This document shows, piece by piece, positions 20,119 to 26,881 of a stretch of DNA of 64,000 nucleotides (its first letter is position 1; every line of letters starts with the position of its first letter). This stretch comes from Alistipes sp. (GTDB lineage Bacteria; Bacteroidota; Bacteroidia; Bacteroidales; Rikenellaceae). Made by a program: the position numbers and the translations under genes. The stretch spans positions 280,158 to 344,157 of the forward strand of contig JAGBTQ010000003.1 in assembly GCA_017631275.1 (NCBI GenBank), given 5' to 3'. Below the pieces are notes generated by a model that ran no database searches, was not told the DNA's origin, and saw only the letters and a list, made by a program, of their open reading frames with translations.

Positions 20119-22263
20119 TTAGAGTAGTAGTTTGAAGTCGAGTGTTCGGCGGTTGAGGTCTACGTTCTTCACGCGCACCCTCACACGGCTACCCAACGTT
20201 AGGCGTATGCCCGACGAGCGTCCCACAACCTCGTAGCGTGCCTCGTCGAAGCGGTAGTAGTCGTTATCGTCGATATCGCGTAGGAATGCCATGCCCTCGA
20301 CATGTGTATCGTCGAGCTCGACATATACGCCCCACTCGGTAAGTCCCGATACCACACCCTCGAACTCCTCGCCGATGCGATCCTTCATGAACTCTGCCAT
20401 CTTATACTTGATGCTTGCACGCTCGGCATCCGAGGCAATAATCTCTCGCTCGGTGGAGTGCACAGCCAACTGCTCGAGGTGCACCTTGTCGGCGCTCTTA
20501 GCACCGCTGAGGTATGAGGCCAAGAGTCGGTGTACCATCATGTCTGGGTAGCGACGTATGGGCGATGTAAAGTGTGTATAGAAGGGGAATGCCAAGCCGT
20601 AGTGGCCGATGTTGTCGGTGGTGTACACCGCCTTAGCCATGCTTCGTACGGCGAGCGTGGTTATGGCATTGTGTTCGGGACGACCCGATATTGTGCCGAG
20701 GAGCTTGTTCATCTCCTTAGCTATGGCACGGCCCTTCTGCGCCTTGAAGTAGTGACCAAAGCGTAGGGCAAACTCTCTGAACCTCTCGAGCTTATCCTCT
20801 GAGGGCTCGTCGTGTACACGGAAAACCATGGGTCGAGCCACACGTCTGCCGTTCGACATACGATAAGCGCAGTACTCGGCAACACGTCTGTTAGCAAGCA
20901 GCATAAACTCCTCGATAAGCATGTTTGCCTCCTTCTGTATCTTGGTATATACGCCAATAGGCTTGCCCTTGTCGTCAAGACGGAAGCGCACCTCGTCGCG
21001 CTCGAAGGCTATGGCACCATGCTTGAAGCGCTCCTTGCGTAGTCCCTGCGCCAGACGGTTAAGGGTCAAGATCTCATCTCTAAAGTCGCCCTCGCCACAC
21101 TCGATGATGGCTTGCGCCTCCTCGTACGTAAAGCGACGGTCGGAGTGTATCACCGTGCGACCAAACCACTCGTCAATAATGTCGAGGTTCTCGTTAAGGG
21201 TAAACACCGCCGAGAAGCAGAGCTTATCCTCGTGTGGGCGCAACGAGCATAGCTCGTTGGATAGTCGCTCAGGGAGCATAGGTATGGTGCGGTCGACAAG
21301 ATATACCGATGTGGCACGCTCCACAGCCTCGTTATCTACAACCGAGCCTGGGGTGACGTAGTGCGTAACATCGGCAATGTGAACGCCCACCTCCCACAAG
21401 CCCTCGTCGAGCTTGTGTAGCGATAGCGCATCGTCGAAGTCCTTGGCATCGGCAGGGTCGATGGTAAATGTTGTGCGTGGACGCATATCGCGACGGCGCT
21501 CAATCTCCTCCTTGGTAATACCGTCGTCTATGCGATTTGCAGCGTTAATAACGTCACGCTCAAAGCGGTAGGGTAGGTTGAACTCCGCTAATATGGCGTG
21601 CATCTCGGTGTCGTTATCGCCCGCCTTGCCCAAAATATCGACAAGCTCGCCATGGGGTAGTCGCTCGCCCTCAGGCCAATCTACCACACGCACCAACACC
21701 TTGTCGCCACTCTCCACCTTCGCATTTTTCTTGCGAGGCAGGTAGATGTCGCAACCGAGGCGTCGTGAGTCGGGCGTTACAAATATAGAGTTTGCCGTAA
21801 TCTCGGCAGTACCTACATATGGGCGTGTTGAGCGCTCTACAACATTTACGATTGTGCCCTCAAGCTCGCCATCACGTGAGCGGCGTGCCACGACAAGCTC
21901 CACAGTGTCGCCCTCGAGAGCGCCACCAGCATTGCGGCGAGAGACATATACGTCGCTCTCCAGCTCCTCGACGCTCACGTATAGAACACCGGGCGATGCA
22001 GTGCTCACAACACCCCTAAAGCGTGGCATAGCCGAGCGCGACAGTCGGTACTTGCTGCGTGCCACCTCCTCGACAAAGCCGTCCTCAATCAATTGACGCA
22101 CAATGGCAAAGGTCATCGTGCGGCCATCACGGTCGGCACCTCCCGAGGCTGCCGCGAGGTGTTTGAGCGAGAATTTGTTGTCGGGAAACTCTCTGAACAT
22201 ATCGACGATGAACGACGCTCGCTCATCACGGTTGTTTCCCCTCTTATTTTTACGTTTTGCCAT
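20119..22263 (-). CDS. rnr: Ribonuclease R, 3'-5' exoribonuclease
   Basis: A 714-residue RNase II superfamily enzyme that degrades structured RNA processively. Order: N-terminal winged helix-like region (about 15-75), cold-shock domains (about 80-220), RNB catalytic domain with DPADAKDFDDA at 269-279 supplying the metal-binding aspartates, and a C-terminal S1 domain (about 630-710, beginning GEEFEGVVSGLTEWGVYVEL). The lysine/arginine-rich start MAKRKNKRGNNR is typical. It is three bases downstream of the M20 gene and 15 bases upstream of mqnC. Confidence 0.93.
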   Translation of the reverse strand: MAKRKNKRGNNRDERASFIVDMFREFPDNKFSLKHLAAASGGADRDGRTMTFAIVRQLIEDGFVEEVARSKYRLSRSAMPRFRGVVSTASPGVLYVSVEELESDVYVSRRNAGGALEGDTVELVVARRSRDGELEGTIVNVVERSTRPYVGTAEITANSIFVTPDSRRLGCDIYLPRKKNAKVESGDKVLVRVVDWPEGERLPHGELVDILGKAGDNDTEMHAILAEFNLPYRFERDVINAANRIDDGITKEEIERRRDMRPRTTFTIDPADAKDFDDALSLHKLDEGLWEVGVHIADVTHYVTPGSVVDNEAVERATSVYLVDRTIPMLPERLSNELCSLRPHEDKLCFSAVFTLNENLDIIDEWFGRTVIHSDRRFTYEEAQAIIECGEGDFRDEILTLNRLAQGLRKERFKHGAIAFERDEVRFRLDDKGKPIGVYTKIQKEANMLIEEFMLLANRRVAEYCAYRMSNGRRVARPMVFRVHDEPSEDKLERFREFALRFGHYFKAQKGRAIAKEMNKLLGTISGRPEHNAITTLAVRSMAKAVYTTDNIGHYGLAFPFYTHFTSPIRRYPDMMVHRLLASYLSGAKSADKVHLEQLAVHSTEREIIASDAERASIKYKMAEFMKDRIGEEFEGVVSGLTEWGVYVELDDTHVEGMAFLRDIDDNDYYRFDEARYEVVGRSSGIRLTLGSRVRVRVKNVDLNRRTLDFKLLL

Positions 22264-22266
22264 TTC

Positions 22267-23373
22267 TTACTTGTTTAAGATGTGTAGCGCCATGCGTCGC
22301 ATCATGCGCTCGCCCCACTCCATTGCTGCCTCGTCGGGCAGGAATGTAGCTGTGTGCGAGCCACCAGCATTTTTACCCACGCCCAAGCGGTAGAAGAGCG
22401 ATGGGTAGCGCTCGGTGTAGTGTCCGAAGTCCTCAGCTGTGGTCATAGGCTTTAGCTCACGCACCACAATGCCCTCGTCCGAGGCAACAATCATCGCCTC
22501 GTAGGTTAGCATAACGTCGTTCACCACACATGGATAGCCATAGCTGATATCTACCTTAACCTCTGTGCCATACTTCTCAGCCACCTGACGAGCGTTGTTG
22601 TGTAGGTAGGCATGGGTGCGCTCACGCACCTCGCGGTCGAATGTTCGCATAGTGCCCTCAGCCGTAACGAGGCTCGGAATTACGTTTGTTGCGCCATCGG
22701 CAATTACGCGACCGATAGATACCACACATTCTGGGGTGTTAAGCGATGTTGTGCGAAGAATCATATCTGCCATTGCCGTCACGCTATCGTCAATCTCCGT
22801 GCGGCGTGCAGCATGACCACCACGGCCCGAAACGTAGAAGCGTATCTCGTCGTTAGATGCCATAAATCTGCCGGGGCAGAGGCCCACTTCGCCCACCTCC
22901 AGCGATGAGTCGACGTGCTCGCCAATAACGGCAGCTACGTCGTAGCCCTCGAATGGGTTCTCTTCCAACACCTTGACAGCACCTCCGGGGTTAAGCTCCT
23001 CACCAGGCTGGAACAGACCGAAGAGCGTGCCCTCAAAGTCGCGGTTAGAGTTGAGGTGTTGCAACACGCCAAAGAGAATGGCCGTGTGCATATCGTGTCC
23101 GCAGCCATGCATAACGCCCTCGTGCTCCGATTTGAAGTCTATGTCGTTAAGCTCCGTGATGGGCAGTGCGTCGATGTCGGCACGAAGCACCACAGCGCGT
23201 CTATGGTTGCCCCTCTCGCCCTCAATCTTGGCAAGAACGCCTGTGTTAGCAATCTTGCGATACTCGATGCCCTCCGCCTCAAGTGCATCGATTATTAGCT
23301 GCTGTGTTTTGACCTCCTCGAACGATAGCTCGGGAGAGCGGTGTAGCTTTCGTCGTAGCTCTATACTATTCAT
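22267..23373 (-). CDS. M20 family amidohydrolase (hippurate hydrolase/N-acyl amino acid deacylase type)
   Basis: A 368-residue metallohydrolase of the M20D branch. Metal-binding motifs are visible: LRADIDALPI at about 63-72, HGCGHDMH at 89-96, and the GEHVDSSLEVG region near 150. Such enzymes remove acyl groups from amino acids or cleave indole-3-acetyl or hippurate-type amides. The substrate here is unknown. It sits inside the operon between the methyltransferase gene (6 bases) and rnr (3 bases). Confidence 0.85.
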   Translation of the reverse strand: MNSIELRRKLHRSPELSFEEVKTQQLIIDALEAEGIEYRKIANTGVLAKIEGERGNHRRAVVLRADIDALPITELNDIDFKSEHEGVMHGCGHDMHTAILFGVLQHLNSNRDFEGTLFGLFQPGEELNPGGAVKVLEENPFEGYDVAAVIGEHVDSSLEVGEVGLCPGRFMASNDEIRFYVSGRGGHAARRTEIDDSVTAMADMILRTTSLNTPECVVSIGRVIADGATNVIPSLVTAEGTMRTFDREVRERTHAYLHNNARQVAEKYGTEVKVDISYGYPCVVNDVMLTYEAMIVASDEGIVVRELKPMTTAEDFGHYTERYPSLFYRLGVGKNAGGSHTATFLPDEAAMEWGERMMRRMALHILNK

Positions 23374-23379
23374 AATCTT

Positions 23380-24276
23380 CTATTTACGAGGTTTGTAGTG
23401 GCGTGCCATCTGTGCCACGCTACGGGTGTAGTCGGCAGTTGTGCCGCAGCAACCGCCCACGATGCTAAGCAAACCCTTCTCGGCTGCTGTGCGTAGTGTC
23501 TCGGTGTGCTTCTTCGACGTCTCGGGATACTTGCCCTTGCCGTCAGGAATGCCTGCCGAGGGGGCAACGTATGTTGGTAGGGTGGTGTAGCGAGTCATAA
23601 GCTCGATGTTGTCCACCACATTCTTGACGCCATACGAGCAGTTGAAGCCGATAGCCAAAGGGTTAAATTTTGTGACATCCTCGACATACTTCTCTACCGA
23701 GCGACCCGAGATTAGCAGACCACCAATTTTTGAGAGTGTTGCCGAGAAGATGATTGGGGTGTCGGGGGCAATCTCCATGCATAGCTCAGCCGCAATCTCG
23801 GCATTGCGTATGTCGGTGATGCTCTCGATAAGGAACAGATCTACGCCGCCCTTCGCAAGTGCCTCGATAAGAGTGCGGTATGATGCACGTAGCTCATCTT
23901 CCGTAAGGTCGATGGCGAGCGTTATGTTGCGTGTTGAGGGGCCTATCGAGCCAGCGATAAATAGCTCCTTGCCGCTTCGCTTGCGTGCCTCATGCGCTAT
24001 GCGTAGCGATGCCTCGACAATCTCCTCGCAGCTCTGCTTCACGCCACACGACTTGAGCATAAGTGGATCGCTAAGGAAGGTGTTTGTGGTAAGTATCGTC
24101 GCACCAGCCTTGATAGATGCCTCATACATCGCCTCGACCTTTGCAGGGTCGCTAAGCGATAGACTATCGGGTGCAACATCGCGGCGGTTGCCCACAAGCG
24201 TTGTGCCTATGGCTGCGTCCTTAACTATGATGTGTCGTTGCAGAAGCTCTGCAAAGCGTTCTCTTATCTTGCTCAT
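23380..24276 (-). CDS. Homocysteine S-methyltransferase domain protein
   Basis: A 298-residue zinc TIM-barrel enzyme like the N-terminal domain of MetH or the stand-alone betaine/S-methylmethionine methyltransferases. Zinc ligands are C213 in GFNCS and C276-C277 in GGCCGTT; TTNTFLSDP and GSIGPSTRN also match. It would move a methyl group to homocysteine; the donor cannot be told. It lacks the B12, folate and reactivation domains of full MetH, so it may depend on another subunit or use a simple donor. Two bases separate it from the preceding gene. Confidence 0.82.
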   Translation of the reverse strand: MSKIRERFAELLQRHIIVKDAAIGTTLVGNRRDVAPDSLSLSDPAKVEAMYEASIKAGATILTTNTFLSDPLMLKSCGVKQSCEEIVEASLRIAHEARKRSGKELFIAGSIGPSTRNITLAIDLTEDELRASYRTLIEALAKGGVDLFLIESITDIRNAEIAAELCMEIAPDTPIIFSATLSKIGGLLISGRSVEKYVEDVTKFNPLAIGFNCSYGVKNVVDNIELMTRYTTLPTYVAPSAGIPDGKGKYPETSKKHTETLRTAAEKGLLSIVGGCCGTTADYTRSVAQMARHYKPRK

Positions 24277-24278
24277 TA

Positions 24279-25091
24279 CTACTCGATTATTTCAATTTCA
24301 AAGAGTTTGTTCCAATCCTTGCCCGTAACGTAGAAGTGGCGGTTTTCCTTGTTGTAGGCAATGCCGTTAAATGCTTCAGCCTCAGGGTTATTATTGAGCT
24401 TTGTGCGTAGTGCGGGAAGATCTACATATCCCTCGACAATGCCCGTTGTGGGGTTTATCTTGACAATAGCGTCCGTGAGATAGACATTTGCCCAGATGTA
24501 GCCCTCGGCCCACTCCAGCTCGTTGATGTTGCCTAGAGGCTCGCCGTTGTACATCACGCAGATAGAACCCTCGGTAGCTAGTGTCTCGGGGTTTATAAGA
24601 CGTATTGTTGCTGTGCCGTCCGACATAAATAGACGCTCGCCATCGGTGGTTATGCCCCAGCCCTCGCCCTCGTAGCTTACGGTGCGTAGGTGCTTGCCCT
24701 CAAGGTCATATATATATGCCTTGCGACTAAGCCACGTTAGCTGGTATATGCGATCTTTGTAGAGCGTTATGCCCTCGCCAAACTCCTCCTTTGGTAGCGA
24801 TGCCACAACATCTACCTTGCCTGTTGTGAGCGATATGCGCTGAAGGTGAGAGCGGCCCTCCTGACCTGTACCCTCCCACATTGTGCCATCTACATACTGC
24901 AAGCCCTGTGTGTAGCTACGTGACGAGTGTGGATATTCTGCTACTATGCGGTAGTCGTAAAGCTCTGCAAATGTGGTCTTTACAGGTGTAGCGCCAACCT
25001 CCGCCTTTTGTTCCTCGCTCTTATTTGTTTTAGCCGTGCAGCCCACCATCATAAGTAGTGCTGCGAGTGCCAGTGTTGTAAATCGTGTCAT
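24279..25091 (-). CDS. Glutaminyl-peptide cyclotransferase (bacterial-type), lipoprotein
   Basis: 270 residues from the ATG at 25091, which gives a lipoprotein signal peptide ending LMMVGC; a longer in-frame start at 25301 would run through two promoters and the divergent gene. The mature part is a five-bladed propeller-like protein of the bacterial glutaminyl cyclotransferase family: SYTQGLQYVDGTMWEGTGQ, FGEGITLY, EGEGWGIT and AEAFNGIAYN are typical. It converts N-terminal glutamine to pyroglutamate in the envelope. The promoter TATCTTTG (minus) is at 25111-25118, and it leads the operon ending in mqnC. Confidence 0.85.
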   Translation of the reverse strand: MTRFTTLALAALLMMVGCTAKTNKSEEQKAEVGATPVKTTFAELYDYRIVAEYPHSSRSYTQGLQYVDGTMWEGTGQEGRSHLQRISLTTGKVDVVASLPKEEFGEGITLYKDRIYQLTWLSRKAYIYDLEGKHLRTVSYEGEGWGITTDGERLFMSDGTATIRLINPETLATEGSICVMYNGEPLGNINELEWAEGYIWANVYLTDAIVKINPTTGIVEGYVDLPALRTKLNNNPEAEAFNGIAYNKENRHFYVTGKDWNKLFEIEIIE

Positions 25092-25110
25092 GCTATCTAA
25101 TATATATCTG

Positions 25111-25118
25111 CAAAGATA
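25111..25118 (-). promoter_or_regulatory. -7 promoter element for the glutaminyl cyclase-mqnC operon
   Basis: Minus-strand TATCTTTG, exact match to TAnnTTTG, about 20 bases before the ATG at 25091. It also rules against the longer ORF start. Confidence 0.65.
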
Positions 25119-25140
25119 ACCATTTTTATAAGATTTTGCG

Positions 25141-25148
25141 TATCTTTG
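25141..25148 (+). promoter_or_regulatory. -7 promoter element for birA
   Basis: TATCTTTG, exact match, 24 bases before the birA ATG. It is divergent from the element at 25111-25118 with 22 bases between them, so their -33 parts overlap. Confidence 0.65.
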
Positions 25149-25172
25149 AGTGATAAAAGCGTAAGAAACACT

Positions 25173-25910
25173 ATGATATACCACATAAACAATACTACAT
25201 CTACCAACGACGAGGCACGTGGCGAGCACTACAAACATATGGACGTAGTATGGAGCGAGCACCAAAGCGAGGGCAGAGGTCAGCGTGGCCACTCGTGGCA
25301 TAGCACCGAGGGCGAGAACCTAACATTCTCCGTGGTGCTGCACCCTACGTTCCTACCCATCGTCGAGCAGTTTCTGCTCTCGGAGGTCGTCGCCCTCGCG
25401 CTTGTAGATGCCATGGCTGAGTATGGCATCGAGTGTCGCATAAAGTGGACCAACGACATCTACGCCCGTGATAGCAAGCTCGTGGGTGTGCTTATCGAGC
25501 ACTCGCTTGCGGGCGACACGCTAGCACGCACAATCGTGGGCATAGGACTCAATGTCAATCAAACCGAGTTCCCCAGCGACCTGCCCAACCCAACATCGAT
25601 GGCTTTGCAGCGCTCGGCTAAGTTTGATCGCGAGGGGGTTCTTCGTTGCTTTATGCATAAGCTCGAAGAATGGTACGATGTGTTGTTATCGGGCAATAAG
25701 CAACTTGTTGAAACAACGTATGTTAGCCGCATGTATCACCTCTTAGAAGAGCACCCCTATATGCTCCCCTCGGGCGAGGTCGTTCGTGCCCGAATACGTG
25801 GCGTTAGACCCTCAGGCGAGCTAATACTTGAGCACCACGATGGCATAGTTCGTGAGTATGCCTTCAAGGAGATAGAGTTTGTGCTGCCACATAAAAGCGT
25901 GCAAAAATAG
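25173..25910 (+). CDS. birA: Biotin--[acetyl-CoA-carboxylase] ligase
   Basis: 245 residues from the ATG at 25173 (an in-frame TTG at 25146 lies within the promoter and is less likely). It attaches biotin to carboxylase subunits through biotinyl-AMP. Visible motifs: the biotin loop EGRGQRGHSW at about 36-45, the IKWTNDIY strand and KLVGVLIE. It has a C-terminal SH3-like domain (SGEVVRARIRGV). It lacks the N-terminal winged helix of E. coli BirA, so it is a class I ligase with no repressor role. It appears monocistronic. Confidence 0.92.
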   Translation: MIYHINNTTSTNDEARGEHYKHMDVVWSEHQSEGRGQRGHSWHSTEGENLTFSVVLHPTFLPIVEQFLLSEVVALALVDAMAEYGIECRIKWTNDIYARDSKLVGVLIEHSLAGDTLARTIVGIGLNVNQTEFPSDLPNPTSMALQRSAKFDREGVLRCFMHKLEEWYDVLLSGNKQLVETTYVSRMYHLLEEHPYMLPSGEVVRARIRGVRPSGELILEHHDGIVREYAFKEIEFVLPHKSVQK

Positions 25911-25963
25911 GTTGTTGGGTGCAAAAAATGAGATTAAAATTTTTTGTTCCGACAAAAAAATAA

Positions 25964-25971
25964 TATATTTG
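25964..25971 (+). promoter_or_regulatory. -7 promoter element for gcvH
   Basis: TATATTTG matches TAnnTTTG, with TTTTTTG at 25940-25946 as a -33 candidate. The predicted leader is about 70 bases long and A-rich. Confidence 0.6.
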
Positions 25972-26047
25972 TGGTTGCGTAAGTGCGCTAATGTGTAGCG
26001 TAAGCAAGAAAAGAAACTATAATAACAACAATTTAATACTACTTACT

Positions 26048-26428
26048 ATGGCAAATGTACCTGCTAATTTGAAGTACTCTAACGACCACGAGTGGTTGCG
26101 TGTAGAGGGTGATGTAGCTGTTATCGGCATTACTGATTATGCTCAGTCACAGCTTGGCGATATCGTTTTCGTTGACGTTCCTACTGTAGGCGAGACTATC
26201 GAGGCTAACGAGGTATTCGGCTCTATCGAGGCTGTTAAGACCGTTTCTGACGCCTTCACTCCAGTATCTGGTGAGGTTATCGAGTTCAACGAGGCTGTTG
26301 AGGCTGACTCTGCACTTGTAAACAAGGATCCATACGGCGAGGGTTGGTTGGTGAAGATCAAGATGTCTAACCCTGCTGAGGTTGAGGGTCTTTTGGATGC
26401 GGCTGCATACGAGGCACTCATCGGATAA
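26048..26428 (+). CDS. gcvH: Glycine cleavage system H protein
   Basis: 126 residues from the ATG at 26048 ([17 protein letters not shown]), matching the family's usual N-terminus; a longer in-frame ATG at 25991 would add a non-conserved tail. The lipoylation site is the lysine in [11 protein letters not shown] at about residue 64. It carries the aminomethyl group between the P and T proteins. None of the other glycine cleavage genes is adjacent, so this is a stand-alone H protein. Its codons are strongly biased to common ones, fitting high expression. The repeat module described separately begins seven bases after its stop. Confidence 0.94.
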   Translation: MANVPANLKYSNDHEWLRVEGDVAVIGITDYAQSQLGDIVFVDVPTVGETIEANEVFGSIEAVKTVSDAFTPVSGEVIEFNEAVEADSALVNKDPYGEGWLVKIKMSNPAEVEGLLDAAAYEALIG

Positions 26429-26830
26429 TTTGAAAGTGATAAGCCGCAATCTGCGGCACATCTAAAAAAGTTGAGCACCCGAGGCTGTAGGTTTACTACT
26501 ATCCTCGGGTGCTCACTTTTGCGATAAGCCAAATCTAACCCCCCTCTAACAAGAAATCGGTGCGCTGATTGAGGTGGGCAGGGGCATAAGAGGCAAAAGG
26601 GTCAAAAGAGTCCAAAGGGTAGAAAAAATAACCCTTTAAGACCCTTTAGGCCCTTTTATTACCCTTTCTGACCCTTTGATAAGAAAGATGAGAGCGCTTC
26701 GCTCGATGGGTAACGCTTCGCTTGATAGGGGTAATAGGAGCGCTTCGCTCGATAGGACTATGATACCCTCGCCTTATCTTCCCCATCTATCCCATCTTCC
26801 CCATCTATCCCATTCTCTCCTCCCCAAACA
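26429..26830 (+). repeat. Mosaic intergenic repeat, copy A (downstream of gcvH)
   Basis: About 400 bases with no gene but layered repeats. A GTGATAAG module starts at 26436, seven bases after the gcvH stop, and runs into a CCGCA/TGCGG hairpin. A 12-base-pair hairpin with a GCACCCGAGG core follows at 26473-26514. A second module resembling copy C runs from about 26522 to 26580. An inverted set of AAAGGGT/ACCCTTT units fills 26590-26680. Three REP-like GAGCGCTTCGCTC-type palindromes lie at 26692-26704, 26712-26724 and 26738-26750, and a CCCATCTATCCC tract at 26780-26815. Copies B and C are at 37876-38125 and 55725-55920. Confidence 0.75.
26473..26520 (+). terminator. Hairpin terminator within repeat copy A, downstream of gcvH
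   Basis: A perfect 12-base-pair stem GAGCACCCGAGG/CCTCGGGTGCTC (26473-26484 with 26503-26514), 18-base loop and a T run at 26517-26520. The same hairpin, partly decayed, recurs at 37920-37958. Confidence 0.7.
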
Positions 26831-26831
26831 C

Positions 26832-26862
26832 AAAAAAGGACTGCCCAAATTGAGCAGTCCTT
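26832..26862 (-). terminator. Terminator of nrdJ
   Basis: A perfect 9-base-pair stem AAGGACTGC/GCAGTCCTT (26836-26844 with 26854-26862), followed on the minus strand by a U run from the A tract at 26832-26837. Confidence 0.85.
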
Positions 26863-26881
26863 CACTATTTAAAGTCTTAGA

